A stretch of 64,000 bases of DNA from Manihot esculenta (Eukaryota > Streptophyta > Magnoliopsida > Malpighiales > Euphorbiaceae), in NCBI RefSeq assembly GCF_001659605.2, contig NC_035167.2:1488001-1552000 (forward strand). The letters are read 5' to 3'. Numbering within the stretch: the stretch's first letter is position 1; each line of letters starts with the position of its first letter. Made by a program: the position numbers and the translations under genes. Under the pieces are notes generated by a model. It was given only the letters and a program-made list of their open reading frames with translations. It ran no database searches and had not been told where the DNA came from. Below, piece by piece: positions 13,356 to 24,430 of this stretch.

Positions 13356-13374
13356 AAAGAGAGAGAGAGAAAGG
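13356..13374. promoter_or_regulatory. GA-repeat tract in the MADS leader/promoter
   Basis: A GAAAGAGAGAGAGAGAAAG run lies about 210 bp upstream of the MADS start codon. GA tracts are bound by plant BPC (BASIC PENTACYSTEINE) proteins, which recruit Polycomb complexes to several MADS genes. Whether that occurs here is inference. Confidence 0.4.
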
Positions 13375-13564
13375 GAGCGTTTTTTTACACAAATGGCGAG
13401 AGATAGAGGGGCTGGAAACGGCAACTTTGCATGGCTCTGTATACTAATTAGAGGGTGCTGCATGATTCTTTTGCCACATTTGGAGTGGTTAGCTGCTAAA
13501 GAAGGTCTATTTTTGTAGGACCCACAAATACTCTTTTGTTGTTTAGTAGGGCTATGAGTAGGCC

Positions 13565-13574
13565 CCATTTTTGG
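13565..13574. promoter_or_regulatory. CArG box upstream of the MADS-box gene
   Basis: CCATTTTTGG matches the CC(A/T)6GG consensus exactly and lies about 420 bp upstream of the start codon. MADS proteins bind this motif, so auto- or cross-regulation is possible. The motif is short and could occur by chance. Confidence 0.4.
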
Positions 13575-14309
13575 AGGCTTCAAATTCTGATTTATTTTTT
13601 TTTTCTTTTTTTCCTTTGCTAAATTTAGCATCCTATTTTGGTATTTTGGGGTGTATTGCTTAGTTGTTTTGAGAGGAGAAAGAAGAGTGCTCTTTGTTTT
13701 TAGTCTAATGAGCCTTTGTAAAAAAAAAAAAAAAACCATTTCTTTTTTTGTTTTCTATTGCTTTTTTAGGGTTTAAAATCTATATTTCTTCCTTTTTTTA
13801 GTTTTCCAATTTGGCTTTACTTTCAGTTTTGGTTGAACAAAAGAAAATTGTTTTGCTTGTTTATATTTATGCCAATTTTAGAGAAGAGTAATTCCTATTT
13901 TTGCTTTTGTGTATTGTTAAGGTAACTTACTTTCTTTTTGCTAAATTGTAACAAAATTAATATACATGTAGTTCTTGTATTTTGATTCTTTTTATCTAAT
14001 TTTCCATTGATTTTTTGTTAAATATTTAAGAAATTACTAAAATACCTATGATTTTATTAAATTAAAAAGTAAATCAAAATATAGAGACTCACCTTTGTAT
14101 TTTGAAAATTAATAAACATGGGTTAATTTTAATATAATTCAAAAATGAAAATGTAATTTATTTTAGAGAAAATTACTATTTAGCTTTGTGGTATAAATAA
14201 ATATTTAAAAAATTTAAATGTTCTCGATATATCAATATAAAATAACTAATTGATAGATATTTTTATATTACTGAATTTTATTATATAATAAAAATTATGA
14301 TAACCTACA

Positions 14310-14770
14310 TATCTTTCCTAACTCAGGAATAAGGTCGGGTCCAAAAGAAGGCCACAGGTCCAAAGCTCATCAAATCATATACTCGAGAGGCGGCTCAACT
14401 TCACGAGTCTGGGCCGGCAACTCAGGATGATCCGGATCAGATATGAGCACAAGCCCCATAAGGGAGTAGGTCCAATCACTCACCAGCCCTACCCGCATGC
14501 GCTCTGGAGAACATTAAATGGCCGTTACGCATGGAGCAGGTGTCTGAAACGCCCGTACGTACAGGTCTGAGTGACAAGGGGGTATCTTCTTCTTTCTCTC
14601 CTCCTGCCTAGACTCCATTTTTATTTTCTCTATGCAACTCTTGCCTGGATATACTATTCTTATTCATGAAACCTGACTAAAACGTCGGAGGGTCTCCGCC
14701 GGGGCATCCTCGGTGGACACCTGACCATTTTTTATTATTTTGTAGGTCCTTTCATCATATAGAACATGTA
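14310..14770 (+). repeat. Dispersed LTR-like repeat, copy 2
   Basis: Shares the CCGCATGCG, ATTAAATGGCCGTTACG and CGCCCGTACGTACAGGT blocks with the copies at 5.3 and 55.9 kb. It extends further, into a GC-rich end (CGGAGGGTCTCCGCCGGGGC then CATCCTCGGTGGACACCTGA) of the kind seen near the 3' end of plant Tat-type gypsy LTRs. That class call is tentative. Confidence 0.6.
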
Positions 14771-17446
14771 GAGACCCATTCAACAGACCCGTCAGGGAGC
14801 CCAAAAAGAAATCAGATATGGAGTCCAGGGAGATTTAGAGTTATCAAATTAAATAGTAAAATATTTAATGATTAAAATTAATTAATAAATTAATTAATAA
14901 ATTTTTTAATATTTGAGTAATATTTTACTGTATTTTTTAAAATTAATAAATCAACTAATGTTTTTACGTATTATAAAATTAGATGTAAGTTTTCTTTTAT
15001 TTTATTAGTTTTTAAAGTGGTTGGGTCAATAGCATTTTCTTGTGTGTTAGATTTGGTAGTTGCTACACTTAGGAAAAGCCAATGCTAAATTTAGAGAAGG
15101 TTAAAAGGAAAATGGTTTTCTCTGCTTTTTTGCTTGCTGCTTTTTTTTGCAAAAGTTTTACTCTGTCTGTTATTTATCATTTACCCCATTTTAGCAAAGC
15201 TACTACCAAATATAGAGAAGAAATTTTATTACTCATTCCATTTTACTTTTGCTATTTCTAAAAGCTGCTATGATGCCTAATTAGGTCTTGAGTGGGTCCA
15301 CATGGTTGAGGTTTCATGGCTTTATTGCTACATTTGGTAATGCCCACTGCCTTATGCAAAGTGGGCTAGTGGCAATTTTGTAATTTTGTATCTTTCTTTC
15401 TTGTTGTTATGGAGGAATGGGTGATGGAGGATTCTTGTAAATGGTGTTTGCCATAAATGGGATTTTCTGCTTCACTTGGATTTCATGGATTCCAATTTAT
15501 TACCATATTTAGTGACTTTGGTTAGTTCTTGTAAAGAGATGCTTAAAACTTTTAGACCTTTCTCATAATGGATCGAATATGCTCCAGTCTTTTGATATTG
15601 ATGAGTTAAAATAATAGATATTTAGAAATCAAATTGTATAGAATTATATTGAAATGGTTTTTGATCAAATTGTATAGAATTATATTGAAATAATTTTTGT
15701 GAAATTCAGCCGAGAAAAATTCTGCATTGACTAAGTACGGAAAATTTAAATTGTATATAATAGTTAGCACGAAATTATTAAATAATTTGAGTTAACAATT
15801 TTGAGTCAAGTAAAAAATTGGTTTAAAAGTTATTTGGGTCAGTTTGAATCGACTGTTTCGAGTCCCCCGAATTAGAAAAATAAAGTTGATTCAAAAGTTA
15901 TTTGGATCAGTTTGAATTGATTGTTTTGAATCCCCGAATTAGAAAAATTGTGCAGAGTTAGAGGGTCTGCGAGAAAATGACTAGTACGAAAATTTAAATT
16001 TAAATTATATATAATAGTTAGCACGAAACTACTAAATATAAACTTAATTTTTAAAGATCTTGATTTTGGATTGATTTAAAATTATAAATTAATCAACAAT
16101 TTCAAATATGATTTTAAATCGACTATATTTATCTTAGGGTTTTAAAAGCATAGTACAGTTGAAGTGCTTATTTGGTAATTGCAAGCATTTGGTGAATTAT
16201 ATTCTTCTTTTTTTCCTCAAAAATCAAAAGTTATGTAAGAATTGAATTTAATTGGTTTTTTTTATTTATTTCTTATTTAAAATTAAAAAATTTAGCTTTT
16301 TTTTAATTTGAAAAAAACTTCATTAAGAAATCGTGACAATAGAAGAATTTATGTAAGTGCTTTTTTACAAATAAATAATTCCAAATGAAGCCTTAAAAAA
16401 AAAGGTAATTCTCTTGTGAATTCTGCAAATAGTCACAATTTTGTACTTCCATTTGATTGCTACATGTAATGTGTGCAGGTCTACTTGTAGTCCTGTGTGG
16501 AGTACTGTAGTGAATCACATGAGGGGCATGTACGCAACTGTATCAGTTTCTGGTTCAGGTTATGATATGGCAATCTTACTCAGAATTGGTAAAATTTAAT
16601 ATGGAAAAGGCCACAAGCTAAGCTTTTGAAGTGTTCTAATGCTTTCCTACATACTATGACTCTAGCCCCTAACCTCTCATTTTCACAGGGTCAGCTCAAT
16701 TTTCAGGTCTCCTCCACCAATCAACTCTTACTTTGTCTCAACCCAAATCAAAACCATTGAAATCAAATTGTCTCAAACTAAATAATTCTAACCAATTCTT
16801 AAAAAATTCACTTCCTTAACTGGATTTACTTCCTCTATAACCCAAAAAAAAAATTCTTACTTTTCAAGAAATTAAGAAACAATGACCAATTCAACAAACA
16901 AAATTTTACATGAGGTTCCTTAGTTGAGTTATCACCGACCAAAAAAAACAAAAATTGCACATAGCTAAATCAGGATTCTGTTCAAGTGATAGAAAGCTGC
17001 TACTGGTAAAAAATGAAAGTAAAGAAAAGAAGATCATGGAAATGAGTTCAATAATGAACAACACTTCTGGACATAGTTTGCTTGACATCAACAACCATCA
17101 TACCAAAATAAAGGAAACCCAAGAGATGAAAGTTCCTCTGGTGAAACAAGTTCTACATTAAGCATGTCCATAGTTGAGTCAAACTAAAACTTTAAGCCAG
17201 GAACTACAAGGCAGGCCACTGTACAGGAGCATCAATGAACTCAAGTGCTTATTTCATCCACTCATCACTAATAGGTTCATTCTTCTTATTGTCCAGATTC
17301 AAATCTGATGTGTCAGAAATAACAACAATACAATGCCTCTTTTGTAATAAATACTCAAAGCTCACCAATGACAAGTCCTTCTATGGTACAAGCAGCAAAA
17401 ATCATACAAAGTAATTACTACCTTAGTGCCTTAATGTCACTTAATG
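14771..17446. other. Intergenic spacer
   Basis: AT-rich spacer with no supported gene. It includes local duplications at 15.6-16.04 kb. The last few hundred bases should hold the 3' UTR of the methyltransferase gene. Confidence 0.5.
15625..16040. repeat. Local direct duplications
   Basis: TCAAATTGTATAGAATTATA occurs twice about 34 bp apart near 15.63 and 15.66 kb. A unit containing CAGTTTGAAT then GTCCCCCGAATTAGAAAAA recurs about 66 bp apart near 15.84 and 15.91 kb. TATATAATAGTTAGCACGAA recurs near 15.76 and 16.01 kb. They look like a locally duplicated, degraded repeat of unknown class. Confidence 0.6.
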
Positions 17447-20400
17447 CTACAAAACGTCAGCCATCAATGGGTGGTCAGGTATGCTTTGGAGCTCTTCTGT
17501 TTCATCCATCTTTTTACACACGTATACAAAGTGAGAATCTGGATCTTCCAACACAAAATCTGCTGGAAGCAAGCCCTTCTCAGTGATAGGAACAGGTTCC
17601 AAAAATGACCGTGATGAAGAACTACCTGCAGGCCTTTCAAATCCTGGTCTAGCTGCAAGATAATGGAAAATGATCAACTAAAAGAACATGAAATTTAGCC
17701 TACTTTGAAAATTGCTTTCAGACTGTTAACCTCTAAAAAGGCAACATGTCAATAACAAGAAGGCAAAGACAGAAACAAGGATGAAAAAATATGAATTCAG
17801 AACACAAACCTTAGACAAAGTTTCACAACAAACTTAAAATAGGAGCACCTTCCATTTTCACATATATCCAATTATCATAGCTGACAAACAGCATAAATAA
17901 ACAAGCACCTACATTTGCTTGCTTTAAGATTCTCCCATTAGCTGATATGATTCAGAAAGGGCAATAAAGAATACAATCAAGCAAATAATTAATTTCATAT
18001 TTATTCACCAGAGGACCAAGGAGGTGTAGATGATGAAGTCAGACAGCCAAATTCTGACTTCAGTGTCAGAAGCCTCATGTCACAACGACTCAATACTGTA
18101 GAAGCATTATTATGCATATGGCTAAGTAGATGGTACATCCTATTTCCTCTAGGAAAGAGAATTCAGAAGGCTGACAATCTCTGGTCACATGATTATTTAA
18201 TTACAGTTGAGCATCAAAATATAAAGGTTGATAGCCGAAATAAAAGTTTTACATATGATATGTCCCCTGGACACAAGGTCAACCAATTATACTAGATGCA
18301 TGATTAGCATTTACCGTGCAGATTGTGATTAAGCTAAGAAAAGAATTCTTTGCTCAACAGAAACAGATAAACCCTACGCCATTTAAAATTTTAAAGTTAG
18401 GAAAGTATGGAATACTTATTCATTTGTCATTTTGGATTTTGTTATTTATTTATTATTTATGATTTACTTATTCATTTGTGATAATGGATTTTGTTCCAAT
18501 GGGTATTTATTGCTCGTTATCTGTGGTGGACTAGTATTTTTTTTTTTCAAATGTATTGGACCTTGGGGCTCAGAGATTCAAGGATTCCTGGGATTTCGGC
18601 CAGGAAAATATTTATTTCAACTTTTTCTTTTTATTGAGTGGAAACAACCACTGATGTTATTCTAGATTGTCATAAAAATGTGCTAACAGCACATTACTAT
18701 AGGGTTCCAAAAGCATTTTACAGAAAAAAAAATCAGGTGCCAACTGATGAAAACATAAAATCACATGATACTTTATTGTACTTCCCCTTAAAAGCTATTT
18801 GAGGCACTGTCAATTTTATGATGGTCTAGTTAAGTGCAGCCCAAATTTTAGCCGTTTTATTAACTCAACCAACAAAATATAACCTATTCAAACCTATCAA
18901 ACACAAGGAAAAGGAAAGTTTAAGTAAACAACAAAAAAAAATTCCATGAACTGTGAAATTAGACACCAGAAAAAGGGAATCTTGTAAAAAAAAGAAAAGA
19001 AAACTTACGTATTATGAACAATATTATTTTCCAATTGTACACTGGCCGGCTTAAATGAAGCATCCTTACTGTAGGATCACCATATGTTATCTGAATTGGA
19101 AAAAAAGAAAAATTGAAAAGTCACACAAAGTTCAAGAACTTCCAGAAGCAAAGAATGAAAATATGAAAAAATCATAAAGCTCATCTTTGGGTATATGGTT
19201 ACCAACATATAAATTCCTCTAGGTTTAAGAAGCCTGCAAGACAAGAGGAGAAGGGGTTAATGAGGATACTGCAATGATTGTGTTAATACAAGTAGGCACA
19301 TGCATGCATAATTTTATAGTATAATAAGAAGTATCAAATATGGAAGGCAAACATTAACAGAAATATAACTAGCAAAGGCTTTTCCTAGCACAACCTGCTT
19401 ACTTCTCCCAACATCTGAGCAGCACTAATTGGAGCATCATTTCCACACTAAATACATAATTATAATAAATAGTATTAGCAATAACAGTTTTAATGATTAG
19501 GAAAGGCCAAAGATGAAACAAGGATCTATTATAACTTCTGAGAACACATCATACCATCAAGGAATCAAGAGTTCCTGGATAACGGATCAGTGAGCCACAA
19601 GTCCGTGGGGTGAATTTCAGCAGCAAGAACAAAGTCAACATAAAATGCACCAACTTAATTGAACTAAACAGCATCTAATGGAAGAGGGAAGAGCATACCC
19701 TTGTCGATGACACTATCAAAAGACTCATCTGGGAAGAAGCTCATGTCTCTAACATCCATTTGCATGTCTAAAATAAACCATATAGGAAGCTTACAAAAGT
19801 AAAGACATGATTCCTTTTTTTATTTTTTATTTTTGAAAACATACAAATAAAATTACTTTAGAAAAAGAAAATTGAAGTTTCACAACAGAAATTGAAACAG
19901 TTCTTTTAACAGGATACATTTGAGCTGAGGGATATACTCATACTTCCTTTTCATCATTTCAATGGCCACTGACGATATGTCAATATTCATTATATCTTCA
20001 TATCCATCCTTGACCATGTCCTCTGACATTACTACAATGTAGAATAAGATATCTCCTTTAGTAAATCTCCAAATGCACAAAGAATTTAAAGAAAATCCCC
20101 ATAGCAATTGACAGGTCAAACAAGATTCAATCAATAAATGCACCATCACGAGGATATGATAATGTTAGTCAATCAGAAAACTTGCAAACTCGACATAGAT
20201 CATCCAGCTGCCTTGATGTGTATTATAAATTTTACTGCAACCACCTCCTAAATATGCCATCAACTATAGAATTCACAATTAGAATCGCAAAATTATTTCA
20301 AACACCATACAATTATTTACAATAATTGCATGATACTGTAGCTCCATCAAAGGCATTGACAAGACGAGTGGGGCAGTTGCATTAATAACATAACAGTTTT

Positions 20401-20955
20401 ATTCGCGCTTCAATTATAAGGGTTGCCATTTCTAGCTTTTTCAAACCTGAAGATCACTGTTTCAAAGAAAAAAAAAATGCATGTCAATCTCATTTCTTAG
20501 CAAAACGTATCAGCCTTTCTTCCTGATAAACATTCAGAAGCAAGGCCCAAGATTTTGACAGGCGATCCAGAAGTTGAAGGGACCCAGAAACAGAGAACAA
20601 AAACCCTAACTACCCCAGTAACCATACGGAGCTCAACTATGAACATGCCCCTAATCCAATCCATCCTCTCTCGATTGAACGCTGCAAAATCAAATTCAAA
20701 TAAAAAAGGACAAAAAAACAGCAGAAACAATTACAAGAGCAAAAGCAGGGAGAAAGTTATGAGAAAATTACGAGCATTGCCACAGCCAACCATGAGAACA
20801 CGAGAAGACGTGGGAATATAACGACGAACAAATGGGCGAAGAGAAGAGTAACGCTGATACCAATCAAAGCTACCAGCCTCCTGCACATATCGCGCATCCC
20901 AATACAAAGCATCGCCATAGTTATACGTATTGCAGCTCGAAACGTCCCTGAACAT
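17447..20955 (-). CDS. SAM-dependent methyltransferase, EEF1AKMT4 (ECE2-like) type
   Basis: Eight exons: 20955-20772, 20031-19918, 19767-19699, 19574-19555, 19447-19395, 19233-19203, 19090-19009 and 17652-17447. They join in frame through GT-AG introns into 252 residues. Class I methyltransferase motifs are visible: motif I VLMVGCGNA near residue 53, an acidic post-I motif (IMNIDIS), motif II DVRDMSFFPDESFD, and DKGTLDSLMCG followed by LLKPRGIYMLITYGDP. The start MFRDVSSCNTYNYGDALYWD and the segment Y..R.....FDWYQRYSSL are typical of the plant homologue of human EEF1AKMT4, which methylates a lysine of elongation factor 1A; family length is about 250. That substrate is carried over from the family. 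Exon 4 is only 20 nt. Intron 7 is 1.36 kb. A CT-rich tract precedes the start. No truncation is seen. Confidence 0.88.
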
Positions 20956-20967
20956 CTTGGCTTCAAT

Positions 20968-20991
20968 TCTCTCTCCCCCTCTCTCTCTCTC
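20968..20991 (-). promoter_or_regulatory. Pyrimidine/GA tract at the methyltransferase 5' end
   Basis: A CT-rich run on the plus strand (GA-rich on the gene strand) sits 13-36 bp upstream of the start codon, probably in the 5' UTR. Such tracts are common near plant transcription starts. Confidence 0.35.
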
Positions 20992-20999
20992 GCGAGCGC

Positions 21000-21695
21000 T
21001 ATAGCTAGCTGGGGTGAGTTTGGGTTATGGGTAGAAAAGAGTTTATGAGGCGGTGGTTTTTAATAGGATGGTGGTGGTAGTGGTGGTGGTGGAGGTGGTT
21101 CAGTCGGTAGAAGGGTCGTTTTTTGAAGTGGGGGCACTCGCTTTTTGGGTTGGTTGAGGCTTAAGGTGTGGGAGAGAAGAGACAGGAACGATACGTAGTT
21201 GTGAGGGCGTGTGGATTGTGGTGGCCCTGGCTGGTGGGGTTTTGGCGTAGAAGACCACAAGTGGTCTTCTACTGTAATAAATGATGGGGCTTTTTAAGCT
21301 ATATGCTCTGTGTTGGGACTTCGCCATATTGCCGGGGAAGAACATTGTTGTTGCATGATTGTTAATATTAATGGTTTTAATTGTATCACCTGTGAATTAT
21401 TGCAGTAATAATTAATTATATATTATAAAAAATAGTAATTAGTTAAATATTTTTTAAAAAAATTATCATAATTTTTATTTATTTTATTATTTATATATAT
21501 TAAAAATATAATTTTTTATTAATTTTTAATAATATAATTTTAAATATATTAATTTTCTAAAATACTTCTTATCATAAAAATAAATATTCAAAATATTTTT
21601 ATTATTTAATAAAATTGAATCTATTTAAAATTATATTATTGAAAATTTATTTTAAAAATAAAATAAAATTATATTAATTAATTTATTACAACCGC
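21000..21695. other. Upstream spacer of the methyltransferase gene
   Basis: Presumed promoter region, with a GGT/GGA trinucleotide run at about 21069-21099, then AT-rich spacer to the start of the retrotransposon nest. The proline-rich minus-strand frames across the GGT run are composition artefacts. Confidence 0.5.
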
Positions 21696-24430
21696 TATAA
21701 CGACCCGAAATTCGAACCGCTATCGGCGCTAGGATCCAGATCGACATAAGGTCATCGAAATCCGTAGCAAACTTAACATCCTGTATACCTGATAAATCCC
21801 ATACATGATCATACATATACATAGCATAGTAAACTTTTTCTTTCATTTATCAAGTTTAACCTGTGCATACTCATCATCATAAACATAAACCTCACACTGG
21901 AGCCCTCATCAAATGCTCCAATGGGGTAACATATCATACATTAAATTTGGTTTACATAAAATATCATTAACACATTACATAGATCATGTATATAAAAGGG
22001 ATTAACCATACATATTAGGGTCAAGCACAACTTTATATCTCAATAACATTATTACATTACATGACTGTTCAATACTATTCATTACATCATATTCTTTCTC
22101 ATGTCCACTTACTAACTATTACATACATAAAACCTTCCTACTCTAGCTGACTTCCCGGACTGTCTCGTACCTGCAAACCTGGGGTTAAGGGAATGGAGTG
22201 AGCTAAAAAGCCCAATGAGCAGAACCATAAAACATTATCATAAATCATGCTTTCATGGAATGCATCATAACACATACAATTCACATCAAGAATGGACTTG
22301 TCACCAATAACCCTCTCAATCCAATGTGCCCGGCCCTCGACGGAGTTCCGCAGGACTTCTATAATCATCACATAATGCCAAGACGCGTGGACATGGGCAG
22401 CCATGGACTTTCATTAATCATCATACATAAATAAATGCCAGGACGCGTGGACATGGGCAGTCTTGGACTTTCATCAACATCAGACATATTGAGGGCTAAT
22501 GGTTCATCCAGAATCCATCCACATGAACAGCAATTTATGCAATGCATCATATTCGTGAATTCTAATGCAACACAACCTAATATATACATGGCATACATGA
22601 TGCATGAAACATGCTAAAAACTATCATTAATTTAAACATAGTTCAGTTCTACTCACCTCTGGCTAACTCCGATCTACTCTATAGCAGTTGACTCACTGTT
22701 GGGCTCCTCGGTTCCTCGGGTCCGATCCTACATATGTAACGACTCGAAAACCGGACCGCTACCGGCGCTAGGATCCAAGTCGGCTTAAGGCCGCCGGAAC
22801 CCGTAGCAAGCCTGACATAAAACCTGTAAACCTGTTTAATCCCATACATGATCAAGAATATACATAAAAATTAAAACTTTTCTTTCATACATTCTCTCAT
22901 ACACCAAACTCAACCTGTGCATGCACTGAACATAAACATAACTATAAACATTGATCCCTCTTTGGGATTTCATCAAAGCCCCAATGGGTGACATAACATG
23001 CGTTGAGTTGGTTTACATATACATCATAAAACATCTGAGATCATGTATTAAAAGGGATAACAATACTCTATGGTCAAGCACACCTCTAACATCCATGAAC
23101 ATTTTTACATTACAATACATTTCTATATTGTACTTATACAATATCTCAACATTTTTCATGTCCACACTATCTATTACATAACCAAGACTTCGTTACTCTT
23201 GCTGACCTCCTGGTCTACCCTGTACCTGCAAACCTGGGGGTTAAGGGAGAGGGGTGAGCTATAAAGCCCAGTGAGCAGAACAGTCAAACATTTAAAACAT
23301 ATGGTAACATGGAATGCATCAGATCACAATCATATCACATCAAGGATGAAGTTGTCACCAATAGTCCTCTACATGGTCCAACTGTGCCAGGGGCGTAGAA
23401 TGGGTCTCACTGGTCTTTCTCTTACATAACATAGCATAACATAACATTCCAACTGTGCCAGGGGCGTAGAATGGGCCTCACTGGTCTTCCGTACCGTATC
23501 ATCATCATATCGTGACATATGAGGACTAAAGGATCATTCAACATTCATCTGCATCATCAACATATTATGCAATGCAACATATTCGTGAGTTCTAATGCAA
23601 GTACCCTATTATATCTCATGGCATTCATGATGCGTGAATCATGCTAAAACTGGTTTATTTATTTTAAAGTATAAGAGTTATTCCATTCACCTCTAGCTAG
23701 CTCTGACAGACACGGAAACAGCTGAACTCACTGCTGAGGTCCTCGGTTTCTCGGGTCCGAACCTACACAGGTGGACTCAAATGAGGAACCAAATCTACAT
23801 GAACATGACTCTGGGATACTCCCCAAAAACCCCCTAAAAACACCTCAAAACATTCATGGAATACATGCAAAGGAAGGCAGGACAGGGCACTTTCGGCGGC
23901 AGGTTCGGCGGCCGAAAGTCCCTCCAGAGCCGAAAGTCAGGCAGGTTCAGCGGCACCTTCGGCGGCCGAAACTCCCAGACAGAGACGAAACTCATGCATA
24001 TTCAGCGGCACTTTCGGCGGCCGAAATTGCCCTCCAGAGATAAAAGTCCTCTTTCGGGGGCAGGTTTCGGCAGCCGAAGGCTGCTTCCACAAGCGGGTTC
24101 GGCAGCCGAACCTGAGTTTCTCCAAAGTGGCAGAAACTCAGCTCCAACATGCACAAACACCTCCTAAACCTTTCAAACATGCATAAGCCTATTCTACAAC
24201 ACTCCCAAACATACACAATCAAGCATACAAGCTCATAGGGGTCTCAAACTAGCCTAAACCCCAACTACAACACATCAAACATACCCACATTGCTCAAAAA
24301 CACACATTAAAACTATAAACTCAAAACAACCTAAACATGCATTTCTACTTCAAGAAACAACTTATAACTTGTTTAAAATATAAAGTGAGCTCAAGATCGG
24401 CCCTTACCTCTTGAAGATCGAGAGGAAAAT

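Larger units (their letters stand above)
13147..14300. other. MADS-box gene leader and promoter, then spacer
   Basis: Contains the 5' leader and presumed promoter of the minus-strand MADS gene, with a GA tract and one perfect CArG box (listed separately), then T-rich and A-rich spacer. No other gene is supported. Confidence 0.5.

Noticed and set aside
13302..13739. 145-codon minus-strand open frame upstream of the MADS gene
   Set aside because: Low-complexity Lys/Ser-rich translation of T- and A-rich promoter sequence, with no family resemblance.
21060..21345. Proline-rich minus-strand frames
   Set aside because: Produced by the GGT/GGA run on the plus strand; no domain and no splice context.
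21684..21690. TATTACA just left of the outer LTR, matching the LTR's right end
   Set aside because: It makes an apparent 11-bp direct repeat (TATTACAACCG), but the left copy lies outside the LTR in AT-rich flank and the surrounding LTR sequence is missing. Most likely coincidence.
22383..23490. Spaced direct repeats considered as a CRISPR-like array
   Set aside because: Only two units per set, irregular spacing, inside plant LTRs; CRISPR arrays do not occur here.
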